Shown here piece after piece: positions 60,657-64,000 of a stretch of 64,000 nucleotides of DNA. The translations under genes and the position numbers were made by a program. This stretch comes from Glo-17 sp964549735 (GTDB taxonomy: Bacteria; Krumholzibacteriota; Krumholzibacteriia; LZORAL124-64-63), in contig CAZJWO010000002.1 in NCBI GenBank assembly GCA_964549735.1, forward strand, positions 32,631 to 96,630, in the 5' to 3' direction. Below the pieces are notes generated by a model. It was not told where the DNA came from and did no database searches. It saw nothing but the letters and a program-made list of their open reading frames with translations. How positions within the stretch are numbered: position 1 is the stretch's first letter; each line of letters begins with the position of its first letter.

Positions 60657-63600
60657 CACTTCACCTCCACGGCGTCGAACTTGCAGACTTCATGGCAGAT
60701 GCCGCACTTGATGCAGAGCGCCTGGTCGATCGTGTGCAGCGCCTTGATCTCGCCGGTGATCGCCCCCGTCGGGCACGGCTTGCGGCAGGCGCCGCAGCCC
60801 GTGCAGGTCTCCAAGATGGTGTAGGTGATCAGCTCCTTGCAGACGCCGGCGCGGCAGCGTCCGTGCTCGATGTGTTCGAGGTACTCGTCCCGGAAGTACT
60901 TGAGCGTGCTGAGCACGGGATTGGGCGCCGAGCCGCCGAGCTGGCAGAGGCTGGTCTCCACGAGCGTGGCCGACAGCTCCTCGAGGAAGGCGAGGTCCTC
61001 GTGTTGGCCCTGGCCGCGGCAGATGCGGTTGAGCGTGTCGCTGAGCGCCTTGAGGCCCTCGCGGCAGGGAGTGCACTTGCCGCACGATTCGTCCATCAGG
61101 AAGTCGATGAAGTAGCGGGCCACGTCGACCATGCAGGCGCGGTCGTCCATGACGATCATGCCGCCCGAGCCCATCATCGACCCGACCGCGGTCAGCGAGT
61201 CGAAGTCGACCGGCATGTCGAGCAGCGAGGCCGGGATGCAGCCGCCGGACGGGCCGCCGGTCTGCACGGCCTTGAAGGGGCGGCCGTCGGGGATGCCGCC
61301 GCCGATGTCCTCGATGATCTCGCGCAGGGTGATGCCCATGGGCACCTCGACGAGGCCGGTGTTGCGGATGTTGCCGACCAGCGAGAAGACCTTGGTGCCC
61401 GAGCTGCCGTGCCAGGGATTCTCGCTCACGTCGCCGCTGCCGATCGCGGCGAACCAGGCGGCGCCCTTCTCGACGATGACCGGGATGTTGGCCCAGGTCT
61501 CGACGTTGTTCAGGACCGTGGGCTTGTCCCGGTAGCCGTACTCGACGTTGTGCACGTACTTCGCGCGCGGCTCGCCGGCCCGGCCGGACATCGAGGCCAT
61601 CAGGGCGCTCGATTCGCCGCAGACGAACGCGCCGGCGCCGCGATGGATCCGGATGTCGAACGCGAAGTCGCGGCCGAGGATGCGCTCGCCCAGCAGCCCG
61701 CGGGACCGCGCCTGCACGAGCGCCTTCTCGAGGCGCTCCATCGCGAGCGGGTACTCCTTGCGGATGTAGATGAAGCCCTGCCGCGCGCCGAGCGCGAAGG
61801 CGCCGATGAGCATGCCCTCGAGCACGGTGTGCGGGTCGGTCTCGATGATGCTGCGATCCATGAAGGCGCCCGGGTCGCCCTCGTCGGCGTTGCAGACGAC
61901 GAAGATCTCCTCCTGGCGCTCGCGCGCGGCCTTCAGGCCCGACTGCCACTTGATGCCGGCGGGGAAGCCGCCGCCGCCGCGACCGCGCAAGCCGGAGCGG
62001 ATGACGTCCTGGATGACCCGCTCGCCGTCGTCCTGCTGCAGCACCTTGGCGAGCGAGGCGTAACCGCCGCGGGCGATGTAGTGGTCGATGTTCTCGGGAT
62101 CGATCAGGCCCTTGTTGCGCAGGGCGATGAGCTGCTGCTTGGTGAAGAAGGCGATGTCCTGCATGGTCGGGTTGACCGCGCCGCTCACCGGATCGCGATG
62201 CAGCAGCCGCTCGACCGGCCGGCCGCTGACGAGGTGCTCGCCGACGATGTCGGCGAGGTCCTGCTCCTTGACCATCTGGTAGAACGTGCCCTCGGGCTGC
62301 ACGACCACGATCGGCCCCACGGCGCAGAAGCCGTTGCAGCCGGTCTGCACGACGAGGTAGTCCTTGTCCAGGCCGCGCGCGGCGAGCGCCGCGGTCAGCC
62401 CGTCGCGGATGTCGAAGCCCTTGGCGGCCACGCAGCCGGTGCCGGTGCAGACCATGAGCATGCCCTTGTAGGCCGCGGCCTTCTGCCGCTCCGCGCGGCG
62501 GATGGCGTCCAGATCGCACGCGCACGGCGGCGCCGCGCCGGCGGCCGCCGCGTGCGTCCGGCGCGCCGCGCCCGCCGGCTGCCGGCCGGACTGGCGCAGC
62601 AGCCGTTCGAGGTCCTTGGCCTTGACGTTGCCGTGCACCTCCTCGCCGATCTTGACCACCGGCGCGATGCTGCAGGCGCCGAGGCAGGCGACAGCCTCGA
62701 GGGTGTGCTTGCCGTCGGCGGTCGTGCCGCCCGCCTTGACGTCCAGGATGCGCTCGAGCGACGTCACGAGGTTGGCGCCGCCCTTGACGTGGCAGGCCGT
62801 GCCCAGGCAGACCTGGACCGTCGTCTCGCCCCGCGGCTCGAGCGAGAAGGCCTTGTAGAACGTCGCGATGTGGTAGAGGTAGGCCTTCGGGGTGCCGGTC
62901 AGGCGCGTGAGCTCGTCGATCGCGGGCTTGGGGATGTGGCGGAACTCGTCCTGGATGTCCTGCATCATCTCGATGACGTAGTCCGGATCGCGATGCCAGC
63001 GGTCGGCGATGGCGCCGATCTTCGCGATGTCCGGCGCCGGCAGGTGCGCGGCCACGCGCTTCGGCGTGATCAGGTGGGCGACCTTGTTCTCCTCGATGCG
63101 CCAGGCCGGGGTCACGCCGCGGTGCTTGATGACCAGCGCCTTGATCTTCTTGCGGCGGAAGACCGTGCCCAGGCCGCCGCGGCCCGCCTGCTTGAGGCGC
63201 ACCGCCTGCCGGCGCCAGTCGTAGAACGAGAAGTTCAGGCAGCCCATGTAGGCGTGCTCGGCGCCGCGGCCGGCCGACACGACGGCGATGTTCATCTTGT
63301 CGAGATCGCCGTCGGCGTACATCTCGGTCAGCTCCTCGGCCAGCAGATGCGAGTCGACGCTCTCGAGCGGCGCCTTCTCGATCGTGATGCGGCCGGCCGG
63401 CGCGTCGATGTAGACGACGACCTCCTCGCTGGCGATGCCGGTCACCACCAGCGCGTCGTAGCCGGTGAACTTCAGGTAGGGACCGAAATAGCCGCCCACG
63501 TTGCAGTCCATGATCGAGTGGGTCTGCGGCGAGATCGTCGTCACGAGGGTCTTGCCCGAGCCCGGAAAGGACGTCGTGCCGCCCAGCGGCCCCGAAGCGA

Positions 63601-63859
63601 AGCAGATGGGATTCTCGGGGCTGTCCCAGCGGGTCTGCGGCGTGATCTCCTGGAACATGTACCAGAGGTCGAAGCCCTTGCCGCCGACCCAGAGGTCCTT
63701 CATCTGCTTGGTGACCGGAAGCTCGCCGATCTGCAGCGCCCCGACGTCGATGCGCAGCGACCGGTTGGCGTAACCCCTGGCCAGCTTGACCGGCGAGAAG
63801 CGGTACTGCGCGAGGACCTCGTGCGCGTTCTTGATCTTCTGGATGTGTCCGGCTGGCAT
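60656..63859 (-). CDS. AOR N-terminal domain fused to NuoE-NuoF-ferredoxin diaphorase
   Basis: A 1067-residue fusion. Residues 1-245 are the N-terminal, tungstopterin-binding domain of an AOR (VGGKGFDLWYMF, SGPLGGTTSFPGSGK, GGYFGPYLKFTGYDALVVTG, QAGRGGLGTVF), ending exactly where domain 2 would begin. Next come NuoE with a [2Fe-2S] site (Cys351/356/392/396; about 265-425), a thioredoxin-like [2Fe-2S] domain (Cys471/476/508/512; 465-560), and NuoF (about 570-985) with FMN/NADH motifs GLRGRGGGGFPAGIKW and NADEGDPGAFMDR and the cluster ESCGKCTPCREG. Two [4Fe-4S] motifs end the protein (CTGCGACRKPC, CIKCGICHEVC). ATG 63859 was chosen because the promoter start falls after the upstream ATG at 63919 and AAGGAG lies 11 nt before it. 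NAD(P)H-oxidising or reducing subunit. Confidence 0.92.
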   Translation of the reverse strand: MPAGHIQKIKNAHEVLAQYRFSPVKLARGYANRSLRIDVGALQIGELPVTKQMKDLWVGGKGFDLWYMFQEITPQTRWDSPENPICFASGPLGGTTSFPGSGKTLVTTISPQTHSIMDCNVGGYFGPYLKFTGYDALVVTGIASEEVVVYIDAPAGRITIEKAPLESVDSHLLAEELTEMYADGDLDKMNIAVVSAGRGAEHAYMGCLNFSFYDWRRQAVRLKQAGRGGLGTVFRRKKIKALVIKHRGVTPAWRIEENKVAHLITPKRVAAHLPAPDIAKIGAIADRWHRDPDYVIEMMQDIQDEFRHIPKPAIDELTRLTGTPKAYLYHIATFYKAFSLEPRGETTVQVCLGTACHVKGGANLVTSLERILDVKAGGTTADGKHTLEAVACLGACSIAPVVKIGEEVHGNVKAKDLERLLRQSGRQPAGAARRTHAAAAGAAPPCACDLDAIRRAERQKAAAYKGMLMVCTGTGCVAAKGFDIRDGLTAALAARGLDKDYLVVQTGCNGFCAVGPIVVVQPEGTFYQMVKEQDLADIVGEHLVSGRPVERLLHRDPVSGAVNPTMQDIAFFTKQQLIALRNKGLIDPENIDHYIARGGYASLAKVLQQDDGERVIQDVIRSGLRGRGGGGFPAGIKWQSGLKAARERQEEIFVVCNADEGDPGAFMDRSIIETDPHTVLEGMLIGAFALGARQGFIYIRKEYPLAMERLEKALVQARSRGLLGERILGRDFAFDIRIHRGAGAFVCGESSALMASMSGRAGEPRAKYVHNVEYGYRDKPTVLNNVETWANIPVIVEKGAAWFAAIGSGDVSENPWHGSSGTKVFSLVGNIRNTGLVEVPMGITLREIIEDIGGGIPDGRPFKAVQTGGPSGGCIPASLLDMPVDFDSLTAVGSMMGSGGMIVMDDRACMVDVARYFIDFLMDESCGKCTPCREGLKALSDTLNRICRGQGQHEDLAFLEELSATLVETSLCQLGGSAPNPVLSTLKYFRDEYLEHIEHGRCRAGVCKELITYTILETCTGCGACRKPCPTGAITGEIKALHTIDQALCIKCGICHEVCKFDAVEVK

Positions 63860-63914
63860 GGTCGACCACGCTCCTTGAGGCTTCCGAGAACAGTGCAAGA
63901 CCTGTTTACGGGCA

Positions 63915-63942
63915 AACATAGGCCGCCGGAGCGCGTAATCAA
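63915..63942 (-). promoter_or_regulatory. Promoter of the split tungsten oxidoreductase operon
   Basis: Minus-strand TTGATT (63937-63942) and TATGTT (63915-63920) are separated by 16 bp. The predicted transcription start lies about 40-50 bp ahead of ATG 63859, which argues against the in-frame ATG at 63919 inside the -10 box. Confidence 0.55.
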
Positions 63943-64000
63943 GGTCTATCGCTCGGCGATCGCGGCGCCCTCCGCCGCGCGCCGGCGAACGGCCCAGATC
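63943..64000. other. Window end, no feature seen
   Basis: Only 58 bases, GC-rich, with no recognisable start, terminator or motif. The upstream neighbour of the tungsten operon lies outside the window. Confidence 0.3.

Noticed and set aside
1..64000. tRNA, rRNA, CRISPR, integrase or transposase genes
   Set aside because: None found on reading all intergenic regions of both strands.

Overview
The window is GC-rich, gene-dense bacterial chromosome with a strongly biased third codon position, so many long antisense open frames are not genes. No rRNA, tRNA, CRISPR array, insertion sequence or prophage is visible. Four large secreted proteins end in the FlgD-like/type A sorting domain (NPFNP motif, then a beta-rich tail) that is typical of the FCB superphylum and neighbouring uncultivated phyla such as Eisenbacteria, Krumholzibacteriota and Latescibacterota. 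Together with two TonB-dependent receptors, lipoproteins and two Tat signals, this points to a diderm, probably uncultivated, metabolically anaerobic or microaerobic lineage. That placement is inference.

Layout. 1-4922: an asparagine synthase (cut by the window edge) and an AMP-forming acyl ligase transcribed leftwards, back to back with a HemK/PrmC-type methyltransferase and an NTF2-like protein. 4910-8795: a nitrosative-stress module (RIC/YtfE di-iron repair protein, SagB-type nitroreductase, Rrf2 regulator, DUF438 and DUF1858 proteins); three of its promoters share a TGGAC-N6-GTCCA dyad. 8916-13767: lactate dehydrogenase-like enzyme and an FbpABC-type iron transporter. 13776-18289: a secreted protein, a radical SAM protein with a Tat signal, a decayed AAA/DUF4143 ATPase and an AbgT transporter. 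18533-28291: a fasciclin lipoprotein under a strong promoter, then three huge exported proteins, two of them proteases. 28486-39211: small metabolic enzymes, a lipoprotein/TonB receptor/molybdopterin-fold cluster, a phosphodiesterase, a Tat-tagged epimerase and a serpin.

39241-44205 is a sigma-54-controlled cluster like the orange protein (ORP) loci of sulfate reducers: three NifX-fold proteins, a DUF5320 protein and two ferredoxin-containing MinD-type ATPases, preceded by a PAS/AAA+ activator and a good -24/-12 promoter. 44394-56793 holds two hybrid histidine kinases, a formylglycine-generating-enzyme-like exported protein, and a TonB receptor/YfiR/kinase operon.

The most unusual locus is 58033-63942. 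A tungstopterin aldehyde oxidoreductase (AOR) is split over two translationally coupled genes: its N-terminal domain is fused in front of a complete NuoE-NuoF-ferredoxin diaphorase, and its C-terminal domains are fused behind a HydA/NuoG-like iron-sulfur module. A ThiF/MoeB-like adenylyltransferase follows. Together they predict a two-subunit, nine-cluster NAD(P)-linked, possibly electron-bifurcating, tungsten aldehyde oxidoreductase.
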